From: Chondrosia reniformis
Lineage: Eukaryota; Porifera; Demospongiae; Chondrillida; Chondrillidae
Direction: 5' to 3'
DNA: 64,000 bases
Assembly (NCBI GenBank): GCA_947172415.1
Contig: OX359190.1
Span: forward strand, 7,626,001 to 7,690,000
Under the pieces are notes generated by a model that had not been told where the DNA came from, ran no database searches, and saw only the letters and a list, made by a program, of their open reading frames with translations. The position numbers were made by a program, and so were the translations under genes. Every line of letters starts with the position of its first letter. The stretch's first letter is position 1. Of the stretch, positions 21,871-35,924 are shown piece by piece.

Positions 21871-24800
21871 GAGGAGGAACATGATCCTCTGGTTCACAGC
21901 CTGCAGAGGCTCTATGACCAAGCTATGGTGATGCCTCCGGATGCCAACCCTGATCCAAATCTCTTCCTGCCGCCATTTTTGGAGGTCATTCGTAATGAAT
22001 ATACTAGTGGCCAAGTGACTGGAATGGCTTTGTCAGCAATCAACAAGTTTCTGGCTTATGGAGTTATTGGTATGTACTTTATGTAAAACTTTGTTAGTGA
22101 ATGAATGTGTAATATCAAGGTTGATAATGCATGGTATACTCGCTGGAAAATACGTAGATGTTTTCTGTTTATATTACTATGAAGTGTATGCTAAGAAGGG
22201 AGTTTTATTACTTTAGGGACTTACACAGGCAGCCCCTATATTGTTTTCATTCTTACTTCCAATTGTTGATGCTCATGTCATATATATGTATGTATGTATA
22301 AGTATATGTATATACGTACGTAATATGAGGCATTTGGAAGCTAAGGCCATGTAAATTTGACTCGCAGTTTATCATCATGTACCGAAATAGTGTAGCCTGA
22401 CAATGCAAATCAACCTGGTTGTGTTTGAACTGACATTTCTGCACCATCATTTTACGTGGGACTGTGATCTATACTGGGATGTGGTTTTAGCACAAGTTTT
22501 TTTGAGACAGAACTGGAGTTGGGCAGGGATGGTAAGCTGGGAATCAAATTTGCCTGGCCTAAAGTTAACTAGAAGCTTCCCTTTAATTTTGAGGTTATTT
22601 ACGTACGTAAGTATCCTCTTCATTGTATTTTCCCACTTCTGACAGAAACCTCCCTCCAGGTCCAAAAGTGTATCTGCTACCTAGGAGCTTGTATACCATA
22701 TACCAATGTATACGTACAAATACATACATATGTGGTATCTTATTTTTGATAGATTTTTCATCATGTGATGGAAAAGCCATAGTTTCTATGATAGCCAATG
22801 CATTATGCCATGCCCGTTTCTATGGGGAGAACCCTGCAAGTGATGAAGTTTCCTTAATGAAAATTCTGCAAGTCTTGAGAACACTTCTTCTGAGTAATTA
22901 TGGGACCCTCCTTACAGATGAAAATGTTTGGGAAATCATGAAGGCTTGTGTGAATATTTGCTTTGTTAACTCACTCTCTGGTAAGCAGTAAATGTACGTA
23001 CGTATGTGTTCTCTTTGAATACCTTTATACAGTATAAATGATGACTGGGAGGCGATCACTGGTTGCCAATTTAATAGGACTTGGTCCCCCAGCCAAGATT
23101 AGACTTCTGTCACTTGGCTGGTTTGGTGTAATACTTCTAGTGATTATTTCTTACTTATCAGTATATTAGTACGTAGTTGTATATTGCCCCATTTCATGGT
23201 GGATAAATTAGCATTTATCAACTCTACTACTCATTCATCCAGAATTGATTGGTCGTGCAAGTTCCCTATCAATATCACCACGTAGGGTGTCAAGTAAGAT
23301 TGTGCTTCGAGTGGCTAATAATGTGACTTGTAGTTTTTGGTGCTTCTTTAATGGAAGAGGGATCGATTTAGTCTGTGTAAAGTGTTTTCTTACTCTTATT
23401 AAAAATTTGATGTACGTATATGTATCTGTGGACCCATGTATTACACCATCTCCTAAGTTTCATATGGTAAGGTTGTTTACCAGCAGTGTGGGGCATTTAA
23501 ATTATTTTCAATCTACGTACATATTTTCACATATCCATTTAAGGGGTCCAAAGGAAGTGTTTAACAAAAGAGTGTAGTTTTGTCTTTGAGATGGTTTATC
23601 TTTACCTTTGCCGTCCTGCCTCATCATTACCTTATATGTTGTGTGTGTCGTTTGTTACCATATAAGGTACGTACGTACATACACATACAGTAATAAGGAA
23701 TTTACGTAGGTAGGTGTGGCTAAACTATTCTATAGACTATCAAACATACAGTTTACCTTTCCATTAGTTAATTTCTATTATAATTTACTCCATTATACAT
23801 GAATGGATCGTAATAGGGACTTTTCCTTTTTTCCAGAACTCTTGCGTCATGCTGCCTTTGTAACTCTTGATGACATGATTCAAATGTTGTTTTCAAGTCT
23901 CCCAAGTATTGCAGCTAAACATGCCGAGCAGAAGGCCAAGCTCAGAGAGACACAGAGTAAACAAGATGGAGGTACATCCTACCTGTGATCGCTGGTTGCC
24001 ATTTTGATAGGAGTTTGGTCCCCTAGCCAAGATGAGACTGTGGTCACTTGACTGGTTTGGTGTATTAACTTGCAGTGGAAAAATAGGGGAACTTTAAAAT
24101 CTAAAGCCAAATTTAAAGCATTGATACCATCATCATCATCATTGAACTCTGGACATTACCTGTCTGTCTATGGCTCGACCATCTTTTTGAGTGGCTAAGG
24201 GGAGACTCTGGTTCCCATCAAGCGAACTTTGGTTCCGCCCATTAGCTCATTGCGCTCCTCAGGGGACATGAGTGGGCAGGGGTAATATCCAGATGATGAT
24301 AACTTGCAGTGATTAATCACTTTTCACCATACCTTTTTATGAGGCGTTGTATGAGATATTGTGTGCCTGTCTATTTATATACTGTACATAGCTGCCAATC
24401 CTTCTTTTCTCTAAATTTGGCATTCTCTACTGAATGTACATACGTAAACTTAGTGTGTATACAAAGGTATCTTAGTTAGAGTACTTAACTGCACCTGTTC
24501 CTCCATGTGTGTCGACATTTATTGATGGTGCACAAAAGTGATTATTATGTGTTGACATATATACACGCAGTGGATATGCTATGCCCATTATTTTAACAGA
24601 TGGTACGACACCTGAGGACTCTCTTGAGGTCATCGGAAACAAAGTAGAGAATGACAAAGCGTTTCCAGTGACCGAGAGGAAGTCTACCCCTGATGGTGTG
24701 GTGGGTGTGGTGGAGGAGGAGGAGGAAGAACCACCTCTCCATCCCGCTCCAATAGCTCTTAATGAAGAGGATCAAGATACCCCAACAACACCTCCAGAAA

Positions 24801-27800
24801 TGGGTAAGAATGTCTACAGGCAACCATTAATGAGGATAGCAGTGCTAAAATTATGGGTACCTTATGATTGAATTGCTTGTTTTTGCACTTTTCTCTTAAC
24901 AAATATATACCGAAGCACTTAGGATCAGTCATATGTAAGTTACCTGGGTTGATCCAGACAAATTGATGCACATTAAAAAGTTCTTGCAATATTAATAATC
25001 ACTGCAAAGGTTTACCCATATGGTCTCCTTCAGACAATATTTTGAGGGGGATGAAACACATTATGATAGGCTGGGCTTTGCAAACCTAGCTTACATTGTC
25101 TGGCATGAAGAGAGATAGCATAATAGATACACAGGCATTACTAATACTGAATCACTCTTCTCATTCTGTAATAAGGTGATATTTCTACCTAAACTGATGA
25201 TTTTCTGCACTCACAGTAGATGACTTTTAGCAGTTGGGGATTGAGATTTTATAGAGTGATCTGTTGAGGTTATCATTAACTTCACCTAGTGGGTTGCCCT
25301 TGAATCTCGCAAATGCAAGTGTTCCTTTGGCACGTAGTAACGGTGGTCATCTGATTGTATCCTTTCACCTTCAAGTATAATACAGTAGTTGAGTTAAAAA
25401 GTTTGACAAATCTTGATTATTTAAATTACTTAGTTTTTAATGATTTGATTCTTTTCAAATGGTTTTTCAATTATGTAATTTCTCTTGTTCACCTTAGTAG
25501 GTGAAGATGACCTCCATTCTTCGCATCCTGAGGATGGTGAATCCTCGCCCCTCTCTCCAAATGTTGATGATTTTGTAAACACTCAAGGAGTCAGATTTCT
25601 CCAGCCAGAACCACTGAAAGATGGTCAGATGTTGCCTTATGGATTAGCATGTGTCAGTCATGTCACCAGATATTTGGCAACTGTGATTGATCCTTACGTT
25701 GAGAAGAAGTCAGATAGTACCATTTTAGTTGGATTAAGGTTGATCTCCACGGCAATGGAGTGTGGAGCTCATCACTTATCATCTAGCCCAGAAGTGCTCA
25801 ATGTAGTACGGGATGACCTCTGCAAAAATCTGTTTGGTGTAAGTTCTTATAATATGTGCTTTTATCACATTCCTTAGTCACATGTCAGTGCTGCACGCTT
25901 TCAATCCAATTACTTACTTAATTGTTGGTACTTATAAGAGGGACGTACGTATTAACAGAGCGTTGCTGTAGCAACTGTATCACACTGGCAGAGCACTGGT
26001 GGTCATAACCAGCTGTTCTGGGTTCAATTCCCAGTGATTACTTCTTCTTTTTTCTCTCTTCACAATGTTTGAGAATGACTGCATGTGGTTTGATTATTAC
26101 GTATTTAATTATTCATGTACATTATTTAACTCCTATTCCTTTTGTATGTCACAGCTCCTGAGAGGAAACAGTGTTAATCTATTTTCACTTGCTTTGAGAA
26201 ACTGCTTTTTACTATTTGAATCAAATCGAGAACACATGAAATTCCAATTTGAGGTATCGCATATACAATTATCGGAGATGCAAACTGTAATTCTTGTATT
26301 ACCCCATACGTATTGCATACATCAGTAAGAAAGTACGTATTACAGTTAATCATAAATTCTACTCAGTAAATAGTTAAAGCCAAAGTATAGATGGGGTAGT
26401 TTTTCTTTATCTTTTGTGTACAGATGTTCTTCCAAATTTTAACTGATGAAATTATAACAAGCGAGAACTCAAAGATGCCATATCAGAAGAGAGAATTAGC
26501 CCTAGAGACATTAGTAATGGTGAGTTAATAGCTACTCTCTGTAGCGGTATTTGTACCTGTATACGTACGTACATTAACTTGTTCTAACTATGTAACTGTG
26601 GATTCAATTTATCGTATTAAAGCAAGCTATGTAATTTTGTTTTATTAAAGTCTTGTAAGAGTTACATACAAGTCTTTTTCTTTTTAGTTGTGCTCCATTC
26701 CCGATCTGGCTTCAGAATTATATGTCAACTATGACTGTGAGCTCTACTGTAGAAATGTGTTTGAAAGTTTAGCAAAAACCCTCTCAAAGGTACACTAATT
26801 GCATACAGAATGAACTAGTAAACAGAGAATATATTTTTAGTTTTGAATATCAGTTAGTGTAAAGTGACATTTTGATTATACTTGTGTTCTTGGCTGTACT
26901 TCAAGACCATACTTCAATAGCTGTGGTTCCCCTATGCATACAGTATGTACTGTTATACATAGAGTTACGTATGTCACCAGTGAAGTGCAGTTTGTTTCAT
27001 TTTAATTTACCTTAAGCTGTATAACCTTCTATGTAAGAAGAAGCAATGTGGTGTTTGGCAACAATGCAGTTGCTTAATAGTAACTGTTGCAGGATTCTCC
27101 ACTCAACAGCCTTATAATTACCTAGCTTATTCCTGTACACACCATATTCTGAATACCACATATCATGCAGGACTCGAATATAAGGGTAATATGTAGATAC
27201 AGCAATACCTACTGTTAACTACTACTAGATGTATGTACATCAGGTATAAGGTTAAGTTTCATTTTGCATTCTTTTAACCATAAATGGATAAATCACAATC
27301 TATTACTCTTACATTCGATTCTCAATATACGATATTCTATTTATTGAATGTGCAGTAATAGTTGTATGTGTCCAATTTTTCTTCCTTCTCAGAATGTCTT
27401 TCCCTCCAACCGCTTGCAAACCACCCATCTGCTCTCCCTGCAAGCTCTTTTGGCTATCATTGGCTCTATAGAAAGGTCATGCAGCACACTGCCTATTCAG
27501 GAGAGGGCATGGTTGGAGGTCTCTTCAGAGAAACACAGTGGTTCAAAGAATCCATTTTCCGACAGCTTGGAGAAAGCTCAGAGCACACACAATATCTCAG
27601 AGATTGCTAACTCAAAGCTGAAGACTTGTAAGAGTACTACTATTCATCGGTCAATCAGTGCTAGTCCAGTGTTTTCTGGTGTAAGGGAAGTCCAGGAACC
27701 AGCAGAAGAAGGAGCCATAGTAGAAGAGATCAAACTCCCATCCCCTGATGAGCTGATGTACCTTCGACAAAGAAAGAAACTTCTCTTGGCAGGAAGTGAT

Positions 27801-30800
27801 GATTTTAACATGAAAGCCTCAAAAGGTATTAAATTCTTACAATCTAAAGGATTAATTGCGGAAGACAGGCCAGAGGAGATTGCAAAATTCTTGGTGGATA
27901 ATCCGTACCTGAACAAAAGCACAATTGGAGACTACATTGGGAGTCGTAGCCATGAAGATGTGCTAAAAGCATTTGTCAGGTAGGGTTACCTACGTATATT
28001 CTACATGCACTCCGTTGCTGGGGCAACCAAGGCAAATTATATTCCACAACTGAAGTATAACTATATCATGCTGATAACTCAGTAAACCCCTATAAGCTTA
28101 CGTTATCCCGCAAAAATGCAAAAAAGCCTAGGGGCTGAGTGTATTTTATGATAAATCAAAATATCTGAAACACTGAACCTATGTACGTATTTCAGTGAAA
28201 TATTTTGTTATTTCATAGTTACTGTACCTTGAACCATTTCTATTTATGTGAATCTTCTAGTATCTAAAGTAACTTGTAGTTACAACTTATAGTTTTCACC
28301 AGTACCTTCTATTCTCTCTATTACAGACAGTTTCAGCTGCGTGATACATCACTTGTAGATGGTTTGAGACAATTCTTGGAAACTTTTAGGTTGCCGGGTG
28401 AGGCCCCTATTATTTCAAGAATAATGGAACACTTTGCTGAACACTGGCTGGTCAGTCTAGTTATGTAATGAAGTGTGTTAATGATGAAATTTGGTCATTC
28501 GAGAGTTGTTACTTTGTACGTATGTATGGTGTGAATGTATGACAAGTTGAGTGTTCCCTATTTTAAGCAACAATTTATTCAAATTATGTTCTGTAATAAC
28601 CATTGGAGGGGTTCTGGAATGGTTTATCTAACTGGGTAGAATCCATGTTACATTTTGTAACCATAGCTACAGTATGTGCATATATGTACATGCATGCCAA
28701 GGACTCACAAAAGATCAAGAAGAAGATAAAGACTCCCAGGATCACTGATGAAGGGTAGAATTCCCAGAAACAGCGGTCTGGCCCAGTGCAGATGTAGAGA
28801 GGTAGAAGGAGAAAACTCTGTATCCTCATCCAAAGTTCTCACTAGGTTTAATTCTCTATAGGCTGTATTCTAAAGTAGATGTAGCTTGTAAGAAATATGG
28901 TGTGTTAGATTATTCATGTATATTTTGCTATTGAACAATTTCTTGTTTGTTTTGTACAGGTTTGCAATGAGGACAATATAGCCAAAGGCATTGGTAGCAA
29001 AGACGCAGTCTATGTCCTCTGCTATGCAATACTGATGCTCCACACTGATCAACACAACCCACAAGTTAGGAACAGGATGACAATAGCAGTGAGTTAGCCT
29101 AAAGTTTCAGCATGTGTGGAAGGAACATTTGTTTTTTGCTTCTCTATGTGATATGCTTTGTATGTATAGCAATTCATAGTAATTTTAAAGTTGATAACAA
29201 TAAGAATGCTGTACTAATATTAATGTACATACGTATACATTCTATATTTAAATAGTCACTTCTATTAATAACAATTTCTGATATAATAAATATGAAGAAT
29301 TGTTTAGCAAGTTCCTCCTGTGTTCAAAATTACCAGAACACTCACTTTGTGCTGTTGCTTTTTCTAGGAATTCAAGAAGAACCAGAAAGGGGTTAATGAT
29401 GGTAAAGACTTCCCTGCCGAGCTACTGGAGCAAACGTACAAGTCTGTTCGGGAGAAGGAGTTTATCATGCCTGATGAGCATTATGGAGCTGTCAAGGAGA
29501 ACTACAAGTGGAAGGCAAGCAGTATTATTGTTGCTTTAATGATCTGTCTTTTGAGTGTCTACTGAATTTGTGATATTATAAGTACTCCAACTTTGCTACT
29601 ATGCGTAATCAGAACTTCTTTGTCACCTTATATTTAGTATTTTGATCATAAGTTCCAGTATAGGCCAAGCTCATATACAGTAACTCCTAATATAAATATG
29701 CTGTAACTCCACAGTTATTTGACTAGTGTACATTTAGTGGCACTTACTTAATAAGGTTTTAAAGCATTTCTTACATTTACATACAGTATGTACGTTTCTT
29801 AATGGCTTTGTTTAGATTCTTCTAAGGCGCAGTTCACAGTCCGGTGCTGACCACTATCTGAAGCCTCAGACTGCCCTCTACCATAGCGACCTTTACCTCA
29901 TCCTCTGGGGACCAGCCATAGCTGCCCTTTCCTATGTGTTTGAGAATGGAGTGGAGGAGGCTGTCGTCATGTCGGCCATGTTGGGATTTCAGAAATGTGC
30001 CGCTATTGCAGCACACTATGGCCTTTGTGATGTGTTTGATAACATTATTATCACACTTTGCAAGTTCACATCATTGTGCAACGCTCCAAATGAAGTGAGT
30101 GCCTGATATATGTAAATGTAGAACAATTTAGCATTATTGTTTTGTACAGAACAAATCTGATAAACCTTTAAAATGAAAACAGTTCTGTTTTAGTTAAAAT
30201 TTGGAAAATATTCTTAGCAATATAACAAAGGGTATAATGAATACATCGTACACAATGAAGGTTAATGATTATTTCTGTTAGTCGATATATGTAACAACAA
30301 AGATTATTATTATTTCATTATTTTATCCATATTGTATTCTGAAGACCATTTTAACCTTTTTAGAACCATTTTCGTTACTGTGTAATAATCCTACCTAATA
30401 TTTTATATTCACCCTCGACTGTCACATACGTATATGTATGTAATGTATGGAAAACAGTATGTAGTACTATGATATTGCTACTGCGTATCTGTTTAGTCAA
30501 TGCCTTCAGCTGTGCTGACTTTGGGGACCAATCCAAAGGCTCAAAAGAGTGCAAAGGTCATGTTTGCTTTAGCTCATAACCATGGTAACATTCTACGAGA
30601 AGGATGGAAGAACATATTGGAGCTTCTTTGGCATCTTTTCAAAGTTAGTTGTGCAGTGTACACTACATTGCACTGAGAGCATTCTATTCCTTCAGTATAG
30701 CCACACTATAGTTATACAATAGGTACAGGCTGGAGTGATTTACAGTGTAAGCACATTACATGTTCAACTGTATGTAACATGGCAGAACGTCAGTTGGTTA

Positions 30801-33800
30801 CTCGTTTGAAATTGTTTGATCAGTAGTGGCCCTTCACATTTCAAGCTTCTTCAAAAATTCTGTGACTGTGGTTCAAGTGGTGTTTCACGGGCTGTGTCAT
30901 TTTATTTGGTCCTCTGGTACAATTTAATCATTTTTTACAACTTTCTTTTTCCACAGGCCAAGTTGCTTCCACGGGAACTGACGGAATCTGAGGACTTTAT
31001 TCACAGTAGTGGAAAGATATCACTGTACAAGGAGGAGCCGATTCCCACCAAATCTGACTCTGGCATTCTCTCCTTCTTTGCCTACAATTGGCTAATAAGT
31101 TCAGAACAATCACAGAGCTCCAAGACCCCTCCACAGGCCGATGGCAAAGCACTCAAAAATGCACTGAAATGTGTTGAGGTACGTATGTGATGAAGCTTAT
31201 TTTACCAGTAGAGGTATGATTTTTTATTATATTGAGCTTGGAAAAAATGGACAAAATTTATAAAGAAAATAGGCAATTTTAGCCAGCAGTTAATTTTGGC
31301 AGGTATTAGTATATCAAGGTGTTACAGTTAATATTCTCAATAGAGGGTTTCTGGAATCTACGTAGTAAGCCCTCCTCCAATGTTTTTAAAAACCCTGAAG
31401 GACTGGAAAGGATATACGTATGTAATACATGTCTAAATGTTAAGCCACGCATTGTGAAAGTTGGTTGTAGAATGCTTGCATATTATATACCTCAAAAGTT
31501 TCCCTCATTCTCTAAACCCCAACCTCCTGTAACACAATAGTAATGACTATACACTGTATGATCTTATTTTGACATATGTAGGATTGTCATCCTGAGCTCC
31601 TGTTCAGTGAAAGCAAGTTTCTAAAACCAGAAAGTCTCACAGAGTTAATAAAGTCTTTAACATTTGGCTCACAAGGAATTGAAGCACATGAGCAGTTAGG
31701 AACAAGTTACGACGAAGAGTCAGCTGTTTTCCATCTGGAGTTACTTGTCTCTGTAGTGATTGAAAATAGGTGTGTTTCAAGAACACAAATTAAAATGTCT
31801 CTACATTACATTTGTCAGTTTTAGAATGCTAAAATGTGATATGCATTCATTCTTAACATTGTTGACATCTTCTGAAATGATACAAAAGATTTTAGGTTAA
31901 ATTGTATATTCCATTTTTTATATATACACCTACAGTACGTACATGTAGGATCATATCAATTTTACAGTATATTGTACTTGTACGTATAGGGATCGTATCA
32001 TTTTTATGTGGCATGAAGTGTCTAATCACTTTACAAGAATCATTTTAACACAAAGTCACCGCAGCTACCTGAAGGAGAGAGGAGTTGTTGGCTTACTGAA
32101 AGCTGTAAAAAGATTGATCTCAAGAGATGAAGTCAGAACTGAAGTAAGACACCTCTTAAAATGTTTCTTTGAGTATTGAAATACTTTTGGTTCATGTTTA
32201 ATAAGGTAGAATAGGATAAACAAAAATCAATCTTTCTACGTATATATTTATTGGTCCACTTAAGAGCTAAAGTGTAGGTAGATAGGGCAACTGGAATATA
32301 CAGTACCAAAATACTAAAAGTATTGTTACACAACTGTTTTATTTTTACTAACAACAGTTGTGGTTTGGATCCAGATAAGTACGTACGTGTCATCATGATC
32401 ACCTTGGTTTGCATATACGTACATGTACATATGTAGTATATACCAGGTGTGATAACTTGATTTAAGCTAGCGCACACCTTATTATTGTGTTGTTACATTT
32501 TAACTGGATAAATATCCTCATCATGCAGGTATTGTCCTCCTTGAGGATAATCCTAGCCCTTCCATTAAAGGACCTGCCCCACAGACTGCTGAGTCAGCTG
32601 TCTAATGGTCTCCATGAGGTGTTTCAAGCCAGTGTAGCCCACACAAAGAGTTCATATGATTGGCTCATTCTCATGGCAGTCCTGGAGGGCTGCAGTGCTG
32701 GGGTAAGCTTCCACCCAAAATCCCCTCTTAGTAGTGACACTAACCTGTCACATTCCAGTGATGACCAACCATCTGAACCCTCCCAGAATTCCAGTGAAAA
32801 TAGTTTAGTGCCTTTTATTCCTCAATCAACTGATCATCTTGTCAAAGCTATGAATAACTTTGATGTCTGGCCATCTGAGACGTTAGACTGGCCACATCCA
32901 TCTCTTCTCTTTAAAGCATGCGAGACCTTAGCCTATCTGATCCGAAACGAAAGGCACACGACAAAGGAAAACTTTACTAGCTGTATCCACGCTGTAAGGA
33001 CACTGGCAGAGGCTACTTCTACCCCAAAGGCTCTTCAGCATGACCTAAAGAGAACAGCAGCAGCACAACATGGGGCGGGGCCATCACCAAGGCAACAGGC
33101 GTCCAGAGGAAAGACATCCCACGTAGCAACCAAAGAGCCTCAACCATCATCTCCTCCAACAGGCAGTCTGTCCTTTAGCACCATCACAATCCAACTGCTA
33201 GACCTGATGCATACCTTGTATTCCAGAGTGTCAGACATTTTTGCTAATGGTCACCAAGGAAAAAGAGCTGGTTTAAACCCATCAGCCAGTGCGTCTCTAT
33301 ACTTTTCAGAGACAGACAAATCTCATCAGTCCACAGGACCTCTATGGCACAACGCTTGGTGTCCCCTGCTACAGGTCAGTTTACCAAATATACAGGGTAT
33401 GCTCATTTGGTTTGAAATGATAGGGGTTGTTTGTTGCATATCTTTGTGATGGTACATCGGATGATACATTCTTCGATTTTTTGAGTGTTTAGAAACGCAG
33501 TTTGGTTTCACTTCTTGGTCAAACGTTTCGACCCTGGGGATCTTCTTCAGCGACTGAGTGACTTTGAGAATAGTATTAGTTTATTGAGCCTCGATCACAT
33601 TTTCAGTAATTGAATATTTTGACCCAGAGGTCTTCATACAAATTATTATTGCTGGTTAAGACCTCTGGGTCGTAAACCTCAATTGCTGAAAAGCATTGTT
33701 TGCTGATCCATTACTTTATCACATTTCAAGATAAAGATCTATTGTGCTACAAACCAAATAAGAATCGCATTAGTTTAAATAATCCTCAAGTAAATCTTTA

Positions 33801-35665
33801 TGATCTCTGTGATTTTATTGTGTATATATTACATATTGCATAGGGAATGGCTCGCATGTGCTGCGACTCAAGGCGTAGTGTTAGGCATACAGCTATCAGT
33901 TACCTCCAGAGAGCACTGCTTGCTCATGATCTACAGCAGTTGAACCCCACAGAATGGGAAGCCTGTTTCTTAGATGTAAGTATCTAACAGGAACATATTT
34001 GATATTATAGATATTAGCTTTAGCACTATTCAGATATCATTTTCCCACATGAAAAATATAGAACACAATATTCTAGATAATTATGGTTACCATGCCGATA
34101 AACATAAAGAGGATAGACTTTAAATTTTCTTAGACTAGTTACTTAGGGAAAACCTAAAGAGCCTTGGATGAGGATATCGTTAGGCTTCTCTTTCTTCATC
34201 TATTGTCCCTAACATGTAAATGTGATGATACTTGTAGTAAAGGTTTATAAACTGGAGTCACAATCTTCTTACTCTTCATTGTTCAATTATGAGCCTATAT
34301 TCGCGTCTGTTTTGGTGATTTGAAGTGTTTAATACACATGCAGGTATTTTTTCCAATGTTGAGTCGATTATTGGATGGGGATGACATGATGGATGCCTTT
34401 AGTTTGGAAGAAACAAGAATGAGAGGAGCCCAACTTCTCAGCAAAGTTAGTAGCAGCTGACTACCTATGTATTTTTTATGGTTTGAATTTGGTGAACTTG
34501 CACAACTGAGATTTACCTTGATTATATATATTTAGCATATCTTGGAAATATGTAATGAAAGTTAACATTATTGCTCTGATTACGTACCTGTCTGCTATAT
34601 GACCTCCATGTTATTATATTTCCTTTAAAGGACTTGTTCTTTGGATATATTAGGTCTTTCTGCAACATTTGTCTCCTCTGTTAAAGTTGAAGAACTTCCA
34701 AGAGTTGTGGCTTGGTATTTTGGATGTCATGGAGAAGTATTATTTTATTGAGAATTCAGAAAGTTTGGTGAGCACTTTAGGTTCTGTAGTGATTTTACCT
34801 TGAGTTGAAGGATCTAATTGACCATTAACTTTTGAATGTATAGGAGTAAAGCCCTGTCTGATATGATAGTAAAATGGCCGTTCAATTGAATGTGCTTTCC
34901 ATAGTATAACTTAGGAGGCTTAGGATGCACTAAGTGTAAAGGAATGAGCTCTGTGTCAAAGTGATCCCTTTTTTCTTACAGACAGAAGCTATACCAGAAT
35001 CTCTGAAGAACATGCTGCTAGTAATGTCCACAGCTGGGCTTTTCGGTAACATTACAGAGATAATTTCCTTGGAAAGTAAAGGAGACCAATCATCTCTTAA
35101 AGAGGACCATGGCTTTCAATTATGGCAGTTGTCATGGCAACGTATTGAAAAATTTCTTCCAAAGTTGCAAAGCGAAATATTTCCCACTTCCAAGAGTTCT
35201 TCAGTCACATCCACTGACGTGACCACGCCCACTGATGTGCCCACCTCCAGTGGTGGCACAACTACAGAACAAGCTGTAGAAAGAGAATCAGAAAATGGTA
35301 ATTCGGAACAAGCCAACACTGAGAAAGTTAACACTCCACCTAGTAAGCACATCTCTGAACTTGTGCACACTCTAACAGTTTAATATGGACGTCTATTTTA
35401 CCATTGTAATAACTGCAATATTAACATACATATGTAGCCTTTAGCATATGCCTTATAATTCTTAACACCTTAACACTTAACTGCATGTAGTGCCCGTACA
35501 GTTATTCTGGTTCCCTTGCATCCTTACGCAGGTGTGATGGCAGCAACTGGGGAGGTCGTGATCCCAGGTCAGCCGGTACTGATATCACCTGTGACTGTTG
35601 TGAAGCTCAGTAAACCATTACCAGTAGTAAACAATGTTTCAAGCACTAATAACCAGTCATCATAG
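21871..35665 (+). CDS. GBF1: GBF1, Sec7-domain Arf guanine nucleotide exchange factor (5' end missing)
   Basis: GBF1 activates Arf1 at the cis-Golgi for COPI recruitment. Exons: 21871-22069, 22753-22980, 23837-23971, 24600-24803, 25501-25838, 26155-26253, 26424-26519, 26688-26789, 27393-27979, 28327-28450, 28960-29088, 29368-29514, 29816-30094, 30497-30643, 30957-31178, 31582-31769, 31990-32143, 32529-33374, 33844-33975, 34344-34445, 34654-34767, 34982-35342, 35532-35665. All join in frame: 1688 codons plus stop, against about 1859 in human. DCB-type start: [25 protein letters not shown]. Sec7: [23 protein letters not shown], catalytic glutamate loop RLPGEAP, and LHTDQHN. HDS regions: [14 protein letters not shown]. 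The intron after 29514 has a GC donor (AAG|GCAAGC); all others are GT-AG. Exons before EEEHDPL were not found. The last five exons are duplicated at 48570-50385. Confidence 0.95.
23038..23150 (+). repeat. R-family fragment in GBF1 intron
   Basis: GATGACTGGGAGGCGATCAC, GGTCCCCCAGCCAAGATTAG, CACTTGGCTGGTTTGGTGTA. Right part of the R family, without the hammerhead end. Confidence 0.75.
23978..24085 (+). repeat. R-family fragment in GBF1 intron
   Basis: GGTCCCCTAGCCAAGATGAG and GGTCACTTGACTGGTTTGGT. Diverged right part of the R family, seven bases after the GBF1 donor at 23971. Confidence 0.7.
24180..24300. repeat. dispersed repeat, copy 2
   Basis: Same family as 17740-17905: CTTTGGTTCCGCCCATTAGC, CTCAGGGGACATGAGTGGGC. 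Located in a GBF1 intron. Confidence 0.5.
25958..26050 (+). repeat. tRNA-like SINE head or tRNA pseudogene
   Basis: A box-like CTGGCAGAGCACTGG, a loop containing CAT, and a T-arm CTGGGTTCAATTCCCAG with a perfect 5-bp stem (B box GGTTCAATTCC). The acceptor stem pairs only in part, so a functional tRNA is unlikely. A T-rich pyrimidine tract follows. Lies in a GBF1 intron. Confidence 0.6.
28007..28140. repeat. dispersed repeat, copy 2 (family of 8580)
   Basis: Begins CACTCCGTTGCTGGGGCAAC, continues GGCAAATTATATTCCACAAC and GATAACTCAGTAAA. In a GBF1 intron. Confidence 0.7.
28684..28900 (-). mobile_element. SINE body with hammerhead-like core
   Basis: Near-complete body in a GBF1 intron: CCAAGGACTCACAAAAGATC, CACTGATGAAGG, GAAACAGCGGTCTGGCCCAG, CCTCATCCAAAGTTCTCAC. 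One change in the palindromic CAGCTG (CAGCGG). Confidence 0.75.
33449..33580 (-). repeat. solo PLE-type terminus in GBF1 intron
   Basis: CTTCGATTTTTTGAGTG, AGAAACGCAGTTTGG, TTTCGACCCTGGGGATCTTC, TTCAGCGACTGA. Matches 62850-62945 next to the partial PLE. On the minus strand the motif is CTGAAGA, a GATCC..GGGTC stem and GAAAC, hammerhead-like. Confidence 0.65.
33625..33675. repeat. short palindrome at the left end of the duplicated block
   Basis: GACCCAGAGGTCTT faces AAGACCTCTGGGTC across an AT-rich spacer. The segmental duplication (copy A) starts right at its end. Confidence 0.75.
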
Positions 35666-35924
35666 TTGTGTGTTCTGGAGCTTTTATTATTTATGATGTA
35701 AACATTCAATAAGTAAAATATATACTACTCCATTGTTGATTGTGTCAACAATGAACGCGTACATGTATAGTAACTCAGACATGTATGTATTTATTTGCTA
35801 TATACGTACATACGTACATAGGTTATGAAAAGGGATAGGGGAGGAGTGTATAACTATTACATGAAAAGGGGAAGTTTATTGCACTTGAACCTGTGCTAGG
35901 CTATTGTTGCAAATAATAAACAAC

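Noticed and set aside
25958-26050. Functional tRNA gene
   Set aside because: Good B box and T-arm, but the acceptor stem pairs only partly and the anticodon stem is irregular.
33593-33680. Fully functional hammerhead in the 33625 palindrome
   Set aside because: It has GACCC/GGGTC arms but no CTGANGA plus GAAA core in the right order.
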